DNA from: a virus
Virus record (IMG/VR): IMGVR_UViG_3300020735_000020
Location: 1 to 39,192 of that record
Length of the DNA stretch: 39,192 nt
Reading direction: 5' to 3' (one strand)
Shown here: positions 15,901-23,250 of the stretch, in pieces
Numbering within the stretch: the first letter of the stretch is position 1
How the letters are laid out: every line of letters starts with the position of its first letter
Program-made: the position numbers and the translations under genes
The notes under the pieces: generated by a model
What the model was told of the DNA's origin: nothing
What the model saw: the letters and a program-made list of their open reading frames with translations, nothing else
Database searches by the model: none

Positions 15901-16345
15901 CTGTTGCGCCAGGTACTGTATAAGTTATAGTAGGCATAATAGTAGCAGGATAGTGTTGGTTGCCAAATACATATATTAATGGAGGATCCCACGGATGCGG
16001 ACTCCAGGAATAATTAAACTCCCCAGATGCTAATGTTTTGTAATTTTCCGGGAAATGTTTAGTTGGCAATACAACAGGATGTATATGATAATCAAATTGG
16101 GTAATATCTTTACGTACTAGATATGCACCGTAAAACTCTACCCACTGAGTAGGCCATACATGCGTAAATTGAGATTGCCATGGTGCTGGTATATAATCAA
16201 AGTCAAAGCCTTTGAAATCGTTGCCACCATAAATATACCAGTAGTATTCAGTTCTACTTTTACCAGAAGCATCGTCAAGACTAGTCGCAGGTTGTTCAAA
16301 AGCAAACAAGCCGGGTTTTGGTCCAAAATAAAAAACATCAAACAT
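12914..16345 (-). CDS. Giant modular repeat protein with a glycosyltransferase-like C-terminal domain
   Basis: 1143 residues. An N-terminal unit (1-80) ends in PWQSQFTHVWPTQW. Residues about 109-551 are seven tandem repeats of about 66 residues with the core DYSWxPxPxDPP, YVFGNQW, PTVxY, VPGATExKYMD. Residues 561-660 and 691-790 are two longer units, each with an upper half (FFIDKSN, YELLQT, DTIKR, FWVIS) and a lower half (FDFAWHAQPWQ, THVFPSQ). The C-terminal part (about 915-1075) aligns with the glycosyltransferase-like protein at 32351-33250 (IEIIYISNGEPDEEKW, NGRTAAYQEAA, NGLEYGHQG, WMTWRTAFREVVK). No signal peptide. Probably a concatenated, partly degenerate glycosyltransferase-fold array; an adhesin-like role cannot be excluded. 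Good coding continuity, no frameshift seen. Confidence 0.85.
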   Translation of the reverse strand: MFDVFYFGPKPGLFAFEQPATSLDDASGKSRTEYYWYIYGGNDFKGFDFDYIPAPWQSQFTHVWPTQWVEFYGAYLVRKDITQFDYHIHPVVLPTKHFPENYKTLASGEFNYSWSPHPWDPPLIYVFGNQHYPATIMPTITYTVPGATETKYMDFPTAHLAEDRINWEILEPIDETEWDWSWVPNPKDPPYIYDFGNQWNPPEYKASVRYRVPGATETKYMDKRTVRLPQPVLFKHNIAVAEFDYSWEPNPFDPPMTYVFGNQWNPAVLEPTVVYTVPGATEIKYIDDVVARVAKDMTPWELLDDVIEFDYSWRPNPTDPPYTYVFGNQWLTPEMRPALRYHVAGATEIKYIDEPKAKRTGDPSKFHPKHPCTFDYSWEPDPGSPPYNYVFGNQWYPAEIMPTVEYPMTGATETKFVDEPRATLPDYHDNHWHTLEDCEWDYSWVPDPGDPPMIYVFGNQWWPSIKMPTVEYHVAGATERKYMEYPTAKLLVNKEPWALPEEIDATNIDFSWVPDPNETPYIYHFGSDYQISTGLTYTVPGATELKFVGEPPKIIKEKKSIEVLDIFFIDKSNATAQTRYELLQTKYPKIQKVRYANNIMDTIKRCITRAKTNKFWVISSEYDYTEFDFAWHAQPWQTYMTHVFPSQHQKWSDTFLINKWEFERHGKWAESLDQFPNLNFVKDQTVSKPDNLHNIYYVDHGNQTSRHQYEYLRTQHPDIVNTRFVDNYLDTFKRIMTTAETEYVWIINSVCDYSTFDFTWQPEPWQKEMIHVFPSGLEDRGDTFYIHVESFKAQMIELDLLDWFNVINYCHDQIIERFPDPVHYYETDDLITEVKNYDFKFPYATFTNQKDLQLKVTPCLWTKKDRTIRRLTRSGATCVVPRDIKADLKSQIYDYPFISDEKPILNEYYPGKKFSGIEIIYISNGEPDEEKWYEHTCYMTNYNVKWVRGVNGRTAAYQEAARQSTTPWFFAVFAKLEVLGSDFPWFHWQPDYFQEPKHYIFNSRNPVNGLEYGHQGVVAYNKRLVLETNAPGIDFTLSQLHEVVPILSGIAHYNQSEWMTWRTAFREVVKLKHFMAVQPTLETEHRLRIWSDENYLKHVEFAEWSVRGALDAVAYYNEVSGDYEKLKLSFEWAWLKQHFDNKY
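14693..16021 (-). repeat. Seven tandem coding repeats (about 200 nt each)
   Basis: Encodes residues 109-551 of the 1143-aa protein. Unit starts at residues about 109, 177, 242, 307, 373, 438 and 507. At DNA level, phrases such as CCATTGATTACCAAATAC recur roughly every 200 nt. The seventh unit is shortened and has lost FGNQW (it reads FGSDYQ). Confidence 0.88.
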
Positions 16346-17510
16346 GTATAATCTTAACAGTCATTATGAGAATATCTTTCAATACTTAAACACTATTGTA
16401 ACAGATCCTAGGTTACTTTACCTAATGCCTTATGGATCAACTCAACCAGAAAACTTAGAATTCTTAATGAATAATATGAGTCATTGGCCCGGAAAGCGTG
16501 GACCATTATTTGTATTCTACGATCAAGAACCTATTCTGGGCGAGTATAATTATACGTTACTTGATTATGTATGCAATAACTTTCTAGATGGTGATAAATT
16601 TATATTAGTCACAACCGAAAAGCATAGTCCCACAGTCGATCAAATTCGAGCAAAATATAATTGCCCAGTGGTCTACTATTTTCATCATGTATTTGCTGCA
16701 CACGATTGGTTCCGCGGAAGTAAATACGATTCAAGTTTAGTTATCCCTAGTCAACGCCAACTAACTAAAAAGTATGTTAGCTTTAACAGATTAACTAGCG
16801 GCATACGTGCTTATCGTAGTTTACTTATTAGTGAATTGATTAAGCATAATATATTAGATCAAGGATATGTTAGTTATAACGATACTTGTATACTTGGCGG
16901 GACATATCAAGACAACATACAAGAATTAGTTACTCAACAGTTAATACCACAGAGTGTCGCTACCGATGCTATTAGTAATATAAACAATATCAAACTACCA
17001 CTTCGTGTTGATTACCGAGATCAAGAATACATACCAAATCATAGTTTTGTGTTAAGTGCTACTAAACAAACTCAAGAAAGTTTTTGCTATGTAGTAACCG
17101 AAACATGTTTTTGGCATACCCGCGATCATTTAACTGAGAAAATTTTTAAACCTATTGTAAGTCGTATGCCATTTATACTAGTGGGACCTGCACATAATTT
17201 AAAATATTTACGTAGTTATGGATTCCGTACATTTTCACCGTGGATTAACGAAAGTTATGATGATATTGAAGATCCTATGCAACGACTAGAAGCTATTAGT
17301 AACGAACTAGCAAGAATATGTGAATTTAGTTTACCAGAATTAGAAACTATGTTAACTGAAATGCAAGCAGACTTAGATTATAACTATGAGTTATTTCACA
17401 GTCCCAAATTTCTAGATAGTTGTTGGAATGAATTAACTATTAATCTCAAAGCGTCTTTTGATTTCAATGATTTTAAAGACATTGTTGTATCTCAAGTACA
17501 TTCTCAATGA
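16344..17510 (+). CDS. Putative glycosyltransferase-like protein (GT10-like C-terminus)
   Basis: 388 residues. The C-terminal region (ETCFWHTRDHLTEKIFKPI, MPFILVGPAHNLKYLRSYGF, TFSPWINESYDDI) resembles the donor-binding half of fucosyltransferase-like GT10 enzymes and matches the 31390-32349 product (FFPTEKTIRPMYGLTPFIVFG, KARYGFKTFDKWWSEDYD). The N-terminal half holds FVFYDQEPILGEYN and a His-rich FHHVFAAHDW. It is an isolated plus-strand gene between minus-strand units; its ATG overlaps the ATG of the repeat gene head to head, and no Shine-Dalgarno is visible. Its end overlaps the convergent kinase gene by 38 nt. The enzyme class is tentative. Confidence 0.6.
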   Translation: MYNLNSHYENIFQYLNTIVTDPRLLYLMPYGSTQPENLEFLMNNMSHWPGKRGPLFVFYDQEPILGEYNYTLLDYVCNNFLDGDKFILVTTEKHSPTVDQIRAKYNCPVVYYFHHVFAAHDWFRGSKYDSSLVIPSQRQLTKKYVSFNRLTSGIRAYRSLLISELIKHNILDQGYVSYNDTCILGGTYQDNIQELVTQQLIPQSVATDAISNINNIKLPLRVDYRDQEYIPNHSFVLSATKQTQESFCYVVTETCFWHTRDHLTEKIFKPIVSRMPFILVGPAHNLKYLRSYGFRTFSPWINESYDDIEDPMQRLEAISNELARICEFSLPELETMLTEMQADLDYNYELFHSPKFLDSCWNELTINLKASFDFNDFKDIVVSQVHSQ

Positions 17511-17907
17511 ACCATTTAGACCAGTACTCTGCATCAAACTCATCTACTTTTAAATCCCACCGATCGGGTTCAACAAATATTTTGTTAGTATCCTCAAACC
17601 TTCCTTCATCTATTGTGTTAACCCATATTAGATAGTCGGGAAAAAAGATATCACGCATTTCGGGCAACGGTGCTATAAAGTCTGCAATAACATAATCCGA
17701 TGTACTGTTATCTGCTAACTCGCGCATACGTACACTTTGTCTAATTCGCCCGGCTTCACTAAAGTCCCAGTCGTTATACTGCTTACGTACATCGTCGGCA
17801 TTAAACCATTCTACAGTATGTCCTAGTTTGTGTAATTTACTTAATAGGTTTAATGCTAATGTAGTTTTTCCGGATCCCGGAAGTCCCATTATTAGTATGC
17901 GTATCAT
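17473..17907 (-). CDS. P-loop kinase, adenylylsulfate-kinase-like
   Basis: 144 residues. Walker A GLPGSGKT (8-15), then FNADDVRKQYNDWDFSEAGRIRQSVRMRELAD and VIADFIAPLPEMRD, a layout like APS kinase (CysC), where the DDVR and the DF...R segments bind the nucleotide substrate. It is shorter than CysC (about 200 aa) and the end is divergent, so the substrate may be another hydroxyl, for instance on a nucleotide or sugar. It overlaps the carbamoyltransferase by 4 nt (translational coupling). Last gene of the long minus-strand block. Confidence 0.72.
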   Translation of the reverse strand: MIRILIMGLPGSGKTTLALNLLSKLHKLGHTVEWFNADDVRKQYNDWDFSEAGRIRQSVRMRELADNSTSDYVIADFIAPLPEMRDIFFPDYLIWVNTIDEGRFEDTNKIFVEPDRWDLKVDEFDAEYWSKWFIENVLEIQQCL

Positions 17908-19385
17908 GAATGTACCTTAACTCCGTATCGTTGTTCGAATCGGTCTGCATCTAACCGGTCGTTAACCATTGGTTCACCTTTAATGTTTAGGCTGGTATTA
18001 AGCAACATAGGACAACCTGTTAATACATACCACTTCTCTAATAGTTCTCTAATTCCCGATCCATCTTTTGGTACTGTCTGTATACGGCTAGTCCCATCAT
18101 GGTGAACGATAGCAGGAAATAATTCAGGATACCGACAAATACCAATGACTTGCATATACCTAGTATCAGTGAAGCCATCAGGCATAATAAAATAATCATT
18201 GACATGCTCTTCCAAAATGATTGGCGCAAATGGTCTAAATTCTTGTCTGTGTTTAATTGCATTAACTTGATCCTTTATATTTGGTCCTCTTGGGTCGGCG
18301 AGGAGACTTCTATTACCAAGGGCCCTGGGACCAAATTCGGCTCTTCCGGAAGCAACTCCAGTGATTTTATCGCCGAGTAAGCTATCGAGGATGGCATTGA
18401 TAGGGTACGGTCCGCTAATCTCTGTACCGAGGAACGCATTGTTAAACTTAACTGGTCCGCCGTAAGCGAGTGCGGCTGCACCAAGAGAACTACCAGCATC
18501 GCCAGGATTAGGCATGATCCAAATTTTTTCAAAATACTCACCAAGGTTTCTATTAGCTAAACAATTAAGGGCAACACCGCCCATATATACCAAATTCGTA
18601 CTAAAGTTAAAATCCTTTGCACGACGTATTACATTATATATCAAATTCTCACAAAGTTCCTGAGCAGAACTGGCAATATCTGCTATATCATAATGCTCTC
18701 GCCAGTCCCAGCTTAATCCTGTATGCAAGTTTTCTTTAAATGTAATATCATGCTCGTTTTCTACTAACTGCATTTTCATTAAAACGCTTGCTACCTTACT
18801 ACCATATGCTGCCATGCCCATTGTGATGTATTCATCTTCGTTGGGCTTTAATCCTATTTCCTGTGTCATGGCGGTATAGAACAATCCAATACTATGCGGA
18901 TACTTTTGTCCCCACAACCTTTTATAGGTTGCACGACCCATGTTGTATTCTGCACCCCAAATACTGATAGTGTCCCATTCTCCAATTGCATCAATAACAA
19001 CTACTGTAGCACTATGAAATGGACTTGTTTGGAATCCTGCTGCCGCATGACTTAAATGATGATTGTGTGTACTAACCGAGGAATCTTTAAAAAATCCACG
19101 CAACTGATCTTTTAGTATCCTGTTGGTAGTTAGCTTGTTCCACTCTATGCCCTGCCCCGAATATAGTTGACGCAACTGTTTCTTCCACGGAGTTTCATAG
19201 TATGCAATGTGATTGATATCCCATTGCCCTAACTCTGCTATTAAGTCAATATGTATATCGGGATCGTTCTTTTGCTTGCTGTAGCGTTCTGAGTGCCCAG
19301 CAAATAAGATTTCTCCTTGATTGTTTAATATTGTTGCGGCGGCGTCATGAAAGCCAGCCGAGATTCCTAATATATTCTTTGACAT
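17904..19385 (-). CDS. Carbamoyltransferase, NodU/TobZ/CmcH family
   Basis: 493 residues. N-terminal Kae1-like ASKHA domain: NILGISAGFHDAA (4-16), the metal-site HNHHLSHAAAG (107-117), MGGVALNCLAN and NPGDAGSSLGAAA. C-terminal YrdC-like part: SGRAEFGPRALGNRSLLADP, FRPFAP and LLNTSLNIKGEPMV. The family makes carbamoyl-AMP from carbamoyl phosphate and ATP and transfers the carbamoyl group to a hydroxyl, usually on a sugar. Phage members that carbamoylate 5-hydroxymethylcytosine in DNA are also known. It is somewhat short of the 550-600 aa typical of NodU, with an abbreviated C-terminus. Key motifs look intact. Confidence 0.93.
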   Translation of the reverse strand: MSKNILGISAGFHDAAATILNNQGEILFAGHSERYSKQKNDPDIHIDLIAELGQWDINHIAYYETPWKKQLRQLYSGQGIEWNKLTTNRILKDQLRGFFKDSSVSTHNHHLSHAAAGFQTSPFHSATVVVIDAIGEWDTISIWGAEYNMGRATYKRLWGQKYPHSIGLFYTAMTQEIGLKPNEDEYITMGMAAYGSKVASVLMKMQLVENEHDITFKENLHTGLSWDWREHYDIADIASSAQELCENLIYNVIRRAKDFNFSTNLVYMGGVALNCLANRNLGEYFEKIWIMPNPGDAGSSLGAAALAYGGPVKFNNAFLGTEISGPYPINAILDSLLGDKITGVASGRAEFGPRALGNRSLLADPRGPNIKDQVNAIKHRQEFRPFAPIILEEHVNDYFIMPDGFTDTRYMQVIGICRYPELFPAIVHHDGTSRIQTVPKDGSGIRELLEKWYVLTGCPMLLNTSLNIKGEPMVNDRLDADRFEQRYGVKVHS

Positions 19386-20007
19386 GTTCTGCTATTCGTT
19401 GATGTCCTAATTCTAGCGGATGTCCGCCTGGGCCTTTAGGACAATCGCCCATCCAATCTACTAATGCGTATTGCGGCCACCCAATATAGTAATCTGTATC
19501 AATTTGATCTATTAGATGCTGAAACTCTTTATCCACTGGATACCGCATTGGCACCATATTTAAAAATAGGTAACGCTGGTTCATTAATTTAAAATGGCTC
19601 TGTAATGCAATTAATTGCGTTATCCATGTTTGATAACTATGAGCATCATCATAATGATTTTTAAAATAATCTTTTATCCAGGGAAATTCTTGGTCAAGCC
19701 ATCTACTGTTTGCTGTGACTGGAAAATCTCGTTGATTGTATCTTATATCTAATCTACTAATGTCAGTCCATTGACATATAACTAAATCATAATGTTCTCT
19801 AGTAGAATTATCCATTACTGTGCGAAAAATTCTACTATTACTACCACCAGGTAAACTTAAATTTACAAGTTCTGCATTTAAATCATTTGCTAACAATTGA
19901 GGGTAAGCTAACTTACTGGCAAATTTTCCAACGTAAAATGTATCGGGTGGACAATCCGGTAGTTCCATGCCAAATGTGAAACTACACCCTACTGCTAGTA
20001 TTTTCAT
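19345..20007 (-). CDS. SGNH/GDSL-type hydrolase-like protein
   Basis: 220 residues. Block I GCSFTFGMELPDC (Ser9), block II LSLPGGSNSRI, block III ICQWTDISRLDI, terminal GPGGHPLELGH (His196). Clearly paralogous to the 20077-20883 product (GGDSFIWGSELSDC, APGGHPLEQAH). It overlaps the carbamoyltransferase by 41 nt. Likely an esterase or acetyl-hydrolase of the same modification pathway; the substrate is unknown. Confidence 0.75.
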   Translation of the reverse strand: MKILAVGCSFTFGMELPDCPPDTFYVGKFASKLAYPQLLANDLNAELVNLSLPGGSNSRIFRTVMDNSTREHYDLVICQWTDISRLDIRYNQRDFPVTANSRWLDQEFPWIKDYFKNHYDDAHSYQTWITQLIALQSHFKLMNQRYLFLNMVPMRYPVDKEFQHLIDQIDTDYYIGWPQYALVDWMGDCPKGPGGHPLELGHQRIAEHVKEYIRNLGWLS

Positions 20008-20105
20008 TTGTAAATAAATGGATCTCGTTTACGTAGTTCTTTTAACTTTTTACGGTAACGTAACTCTAATGTAATTCTATTGTATATGCTTTTTAACCAA
20101 TTCAT
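20004..20105 (-). CDS. 33-aa basic microprotein
   Basis: ATG at 20105-20103, stop 20006-20004. The product reads MNWLKSIYNRITLELRYRKK, then LKELRKRDPFIYK: a single strongly basic amphipathic helix and a DPFIY tail. It overlaps the upstream gene by 29 nt and the downstream ATG by 4 nt (ATGA), and it fills the only gap between these two genes. Small basic proteins ending in a DPFIY-like tail occur, as far as I recall, in other phages. Function unknown; it could bind RNA or a membrane. Confidence 0.62.
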   Translation of the reverse strand: MNWLKSIYNRITLELRYRKKLKELRKRDPFIYK

Positions 20106-20883
20106 TGAATTTCTCCTGCATTATGTTGGATGCGTCTAAATGTGCCTGCTCTAATGGATGCCCACCCGGGGCTATAGCATATTTATTCTCTACTGCCCAC
20201 TGGTAAAAACCTCTTGAAGTTTTGGTATCTCCCCAGTTAGTGCCCGGTTTAAAAAAAGCCCAATTAGTCAAATCAATTTGATTTATTAGATCTGTTATGT
20301 ACGGATCTTTCAATTTTTCAACTGTATAGTTATATAATATACTTGACGCATCAACACAACTAAACATGTACGGAATACCTTTATTTTTTAAATAATTTTG
20401 TAAAAATACAATCTCTTTAAGTGTAGAATACACGGGCCAGTATTCCTCTGCTCCTACATGTTTAAAAAATATATTAGCTAATTCGTTAATACCCGAATGT
20501 TTTGCAGTTTGTTTATTCTGTTCTGCGTAATTAAATAGGACATCATCTTCAGTTAACTCGTTCCCAGGTCTATGTTCTTCATCGGCTTGCCAGGGACCGA
20601 TAGTTTCCCACCGGTTGTTGGCAACCGTAAAATCAAATCGAAATGGCCATGTCCATTGCACTATCGGAAATACATCTGTGTTTGTTTCACAAAAATTAAC
20701 AACATTTCTAGTAATAACAGTATTTCCAGCTCCGGCTTTAGCAACACAAGCGTATTCAATATTTTGTTGTTCAGCTAATTTAGATATCCAAGTTGATCGG
20801 CTATACCCGTTAGGGCCGTGATGTAGGCAATCACTTAATTCAGATCCCCAAATAAAACTGTCACCGCCGCCAAGTATGATCAT
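20077..20883 (-). CDS. SGNH/GDSL-type hydrolase-like protein
   Basis: 268 residues. Block I GGGDSFIWGSELSDC (Ser9), block II AKAGAGNTVITRN, block III PIVQWTWPFRFDF, terminal APGGHPLEQAH (His242). Longer than its 220-aa paralogue because of a middle insertion (about 95-150, acidic). Overlaps the upstream unknown gene by 4 nt. Same assignment and limits as the neighbouring SGNH protein. Confidence 0.75.
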   Translation of the reverse strand: MIILGGGDSFIWGSELSDCLHHGPNGYSRSTWISKLAEQQNIEYACVAKAGAGNTVITRNVVNFCETNTDVFPIVQWTWPFRFDFTVANNRWETIGPWQADEEHRPGNELTEDDVLFNYAEQNKQTAKHSGINELANIFFKHVGAEEYWPVYSTLKEIVFLQNYLKNKGIPYMFSCVDASSILYNYTVEKLKDPYITDLINQIDLTNWAFFKPGTNWGDTKTSRGFYQWAVENKYAIAPGGHPLEQAHLDASNIMQEKFNELVKKHIQ

Positions 20884-21962
20884 CTAGTTTCGTAAATTAC
20901 ACGGACTTGTTGATCGATATAATCTTTATCTGACCAATTATAATTATATGTTGCTGTGGCATCGCCAGTTGTAATGCTGTGTACATTTAAATGACTTCCC
21001 ACTAAAGACCATATATCTTGATAGTTAGTAGATCCAAAACTCTTAACGAGATCTACTTGCCCTACTTGTGGATGCCCAATAGTTAGACTTTTATCGTTGG
21101 GATCAATATTATTGTTAATCAACCATTGTCTAAACTCTGCTAAACGTTGTATTTGCCAATGGTATGCACCTGGATCATTTGCCCACTCAATGTCAAAATC
21201 GCCGGCGGCTTCTGTTTGACTATTTAATGTACTAGTAGTTAAGTTATCGACATCGGTTCCCCACATACCTTCGTCCATGAATACTTCATAATGATGTTTA
21301 CCTACTGCTTTGTTTACTCCCACAAATACACCACCCAACGGGCGATTGATTGTTTCAATACCAAATAATTCATAGTCTTCTTTATCTAGTAGAAAGCGCG
21401 GCGCATTAAACCAACACATTAATTGACTAGGTCTGCGCCATTCTGGTGCATGTACTGCCTTACGCATACTCAATACTAAACTTTCATACTCATGGCATAA
21501 CAAATTTAATTGACGTATATGCCAACGTGTGCGATTATCTGCCTTATTGTAGAACTCTGACATATGGCCGCTAACACCCTGTAAATCTTCAAAGTATCTG
21601 TGTAGCATGTTTAACTTATCATGTACTAGTGGGCCAGTAATATTATCATCATCAACATCGGGTGTAATAGTATTAGCTACACTAAAATAATCATCAATTT
21701 GGTATCCCAAACCAGCTAAGTTAATAGCAGATATACTATGATTAACTTGATTCATTATATACTCTGCGTTACGAGCACTTTCAATAAATCCAAGGAAACA
21801 ATAGTTCTTTTCCAAATGGTAATTTTTTTTAATTAGGTCGTTTAGTGCAGTAAGCCATTTGCGACTTAGACTATTATCACTGACATTGATATACACCGGC
21901 AACAAATTACCAGTGGTGTCATTTTTTAAAGTTATTGTTATTTGATCAAGCAATTGAGTCAT
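20880..21962 (-). CDS. Hypothetical protein linked to the radical SAM genes
   Basis: 360 residues, soluble, no signal peptide, mixed alpha/beta with few cysteines (C55 region, C156 region, C183 region), so not an iron-sulfur protein. Notable stretches: WRRPSQLMCWFNAPRF, RPLGGVFVGVNKAVGKHHYE and TIGHPQVGQVDLVKSFG near the end. It overlaps the radical SAM gene upstream by 17 nt and the SGNH gene downstream by 4 nt, so it is translated together with both. It could be a partner or substrate carrier of the modification system, but no family is recognised. Confidence 0.72.
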   Translation of the reverse strand: MTQLLDQITITLKNDTTGNLLPVYINVSDNSLSRKWLTALNDLIKKNYHLEKNYCFLGFIESARNAEYIMNQVNHSISAINLAGLGYQIDDYFSVANTITPDVDDDNITGPLVHDKLNMLHRYFEDLQGVSGHMSEFYNKADNRTRWHIRQLNLLCHEYESLVLSMRKAVHAPEWRRPSQLMCWFNAPRFLLDKEDYELFGIETINRPLGGVFVGVNKAVGKHHYEVFMDEGMWGTDVDNLTTSTLNSQTEAAGDFDIEWANDPGAYHWQIQRLAEFRQWLINNNIDPNDKSLTIGHPQVGQVDLVKSFGSTNYQDIWSLVGSHLNVHSITTGDATATYNYNWSDKDYIDQQVRVIYETR

Positions 21963-23250
21963 ACCATTCCAATGCGTCCGGTCTTTCAGACATTATATCT
22001 CTAAAAGTATACACGTCTTTTCGAATTTTTTCAAGTTCTTCTATACGGAGTTTGCCCTTTAATAAACCCGCTTGATATTCATTGGGCCATTGTTCAGCAA
22101 AAGTGGGTCTAGTTTTAAGTTGAATTAGTATGTCCCGCATAGGGGCTGTTCGCAATGTCTCCGGGAGGCCATCCAATAGTTCGTCTATCCACGGGTGTAA
22201 TATATTCCGGGGTAGTGCTAAGGGCGACATAATAATATCAGGTGAAAAACTAAAAACCACTTTAGCTAAAACATCTACTCCGAGTTCTTCGGCAAGCGTT
22301 TGTATCTTTTGAACTTCAAAGAGTCCTGGTGTAGTAAGAGTGAAGTCCAAACGGATCTGGCGGCTGTGATTGTGGTATGTAATTCCTTCGCGGATGTTCT
22401 CAAGCCATGAACTAAAATTAAGACCTGATCTAATATACTCTCCAATTCTGCCCGTGCCATCGATGCTTGCACAGACTTGCCAGTCACGAAGCCCAGATAA
22501 AATATCCCTGAACAAATTAATACCGCGATAATTAATGCGACTAAGATTAGTGTTATATCTAGCGTAAACATTTTTTCCATCTCCAAGTTCAATAATCCGT
22601 TTCATGTACCGCCAGTGTTGCTCGTACATTAACGGCTCACCTCCCACCCAATACACCTCCTCTATTCGGTGCTCCTCAACAGCAGTAGCAAACTCTTGCT
22701 CTACCTGGGTGTCTTGAAATTTTTCAATCTCTACCTTGACTTCAGGACGCATCCAATTATTCTTAGGATTCGTCAAGTCGATCATTCCATATTGTTTTTG
22801 TTCGCTTTCCCAAGCACTAGACAACATGTCGCCGCACATGCGGCACTTAAAATTACAAAGATTGCTAAATCTGTAATCCCACGAGACTGGTTTCATTGTC
22901 GTGTAGCCTGTTACATCAGTATGTTCCATAGCTTGTAAGTACTTATGACCGAATAAACTGTCAAAATACGAGCGGTAAACACTGGTGTTAAGTAGCTTGT
23001 CGTTACATACCTCACACTCTGGTAATACTTCCCCGGCCATCATACGAGTCCTCACTGATTTCATGTGGTCACTGTTCCAATGTTCATCCAGAGTGATTGG
23101 TATATATTTGCCAGTACCAGCTTTTGTGTCTATATATTGCGTAAAGTTTTGTGCAGGTTCTCTGCTGGCGCAACACATGCGGCGTTCAGTTTGCGGACTT
23201 AGATACGTATGTACCCACGGTGCCATGCATAGTGTTTGTGGCTTATCCAT
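21946..23250 (-). CDS. Radical SAM protein with an N-terminal twitch/SPASM-like cysteine segment
   Basis: 434 residues. The core cluster motif is C132-NFK-C136-RM-C139 (CNFKCRMC), and WVGGEPLM supplies the GGEP that contacts SAM. The N-terminus carries CMAPWVH (Cys8), RMCCAS (Cys26/27) and ECEVCN (Cys79/82), the pattern of a second, auxiliary iron-sulfur site. The reaction is unknown; members typically modify peptides or sugars. Overlaps the next upstream gene by 8 nt. Arrangement matches 25139, 27351, 28676 and 30012. Confidence 0.9.
   Translation of the reverse strand: MDKPQTLCMAPWVHTYLSPQTERRMCCASREPAQNFTQYIDTKAGTGKYIPITLDEHWNSDHMKSVRTRMMAGEVLPECEVCNDKLLNTSVYRSYFDSLFGHKYLQAMEHTDVTGYTTMKPVSWDYRFSNLCNFKCRMCGDMLSSAWESEQKQYGMIDLTNPKNNWMRPEVKVEIEKFQDTQVEQEFATAVEEHRIEEVYWVGGEPLMYEQHWRYMKRIIELGDGKNVYARYNTNLSRINYRGINLFRDILSGLRDWQVCASIDGTGRIGEYIRSGLNFSSWLENIREGITYHNHSRQIRLDFTLTTPGLFEVQKIQTLAEELGVDVLAKVVFSFSPDIIMSPLALPRNILHPWIDELLDGLPETLRTAPMRDILIQLKTRPTFAEQWPNEYQAGLLKGKLRIEELEKIRKDVYTFRDIMSERPDALEWYDSIA

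Noticed and set aside
14693-16021. A CRISPR array or satellite repeat, because phrases recur about every 200 nt.
   Set aside because: The repeats are in frame, vary at third codon positions, and encode a continuous protein; spacing and repeat length do not fit CRISPR.
18038-18544. Alternative frames inside the carbamoyltransferase suggesting a frameshift.
   Set aside because: The 493-aa frame is continuous and carries all the conserved motifs from end to end.
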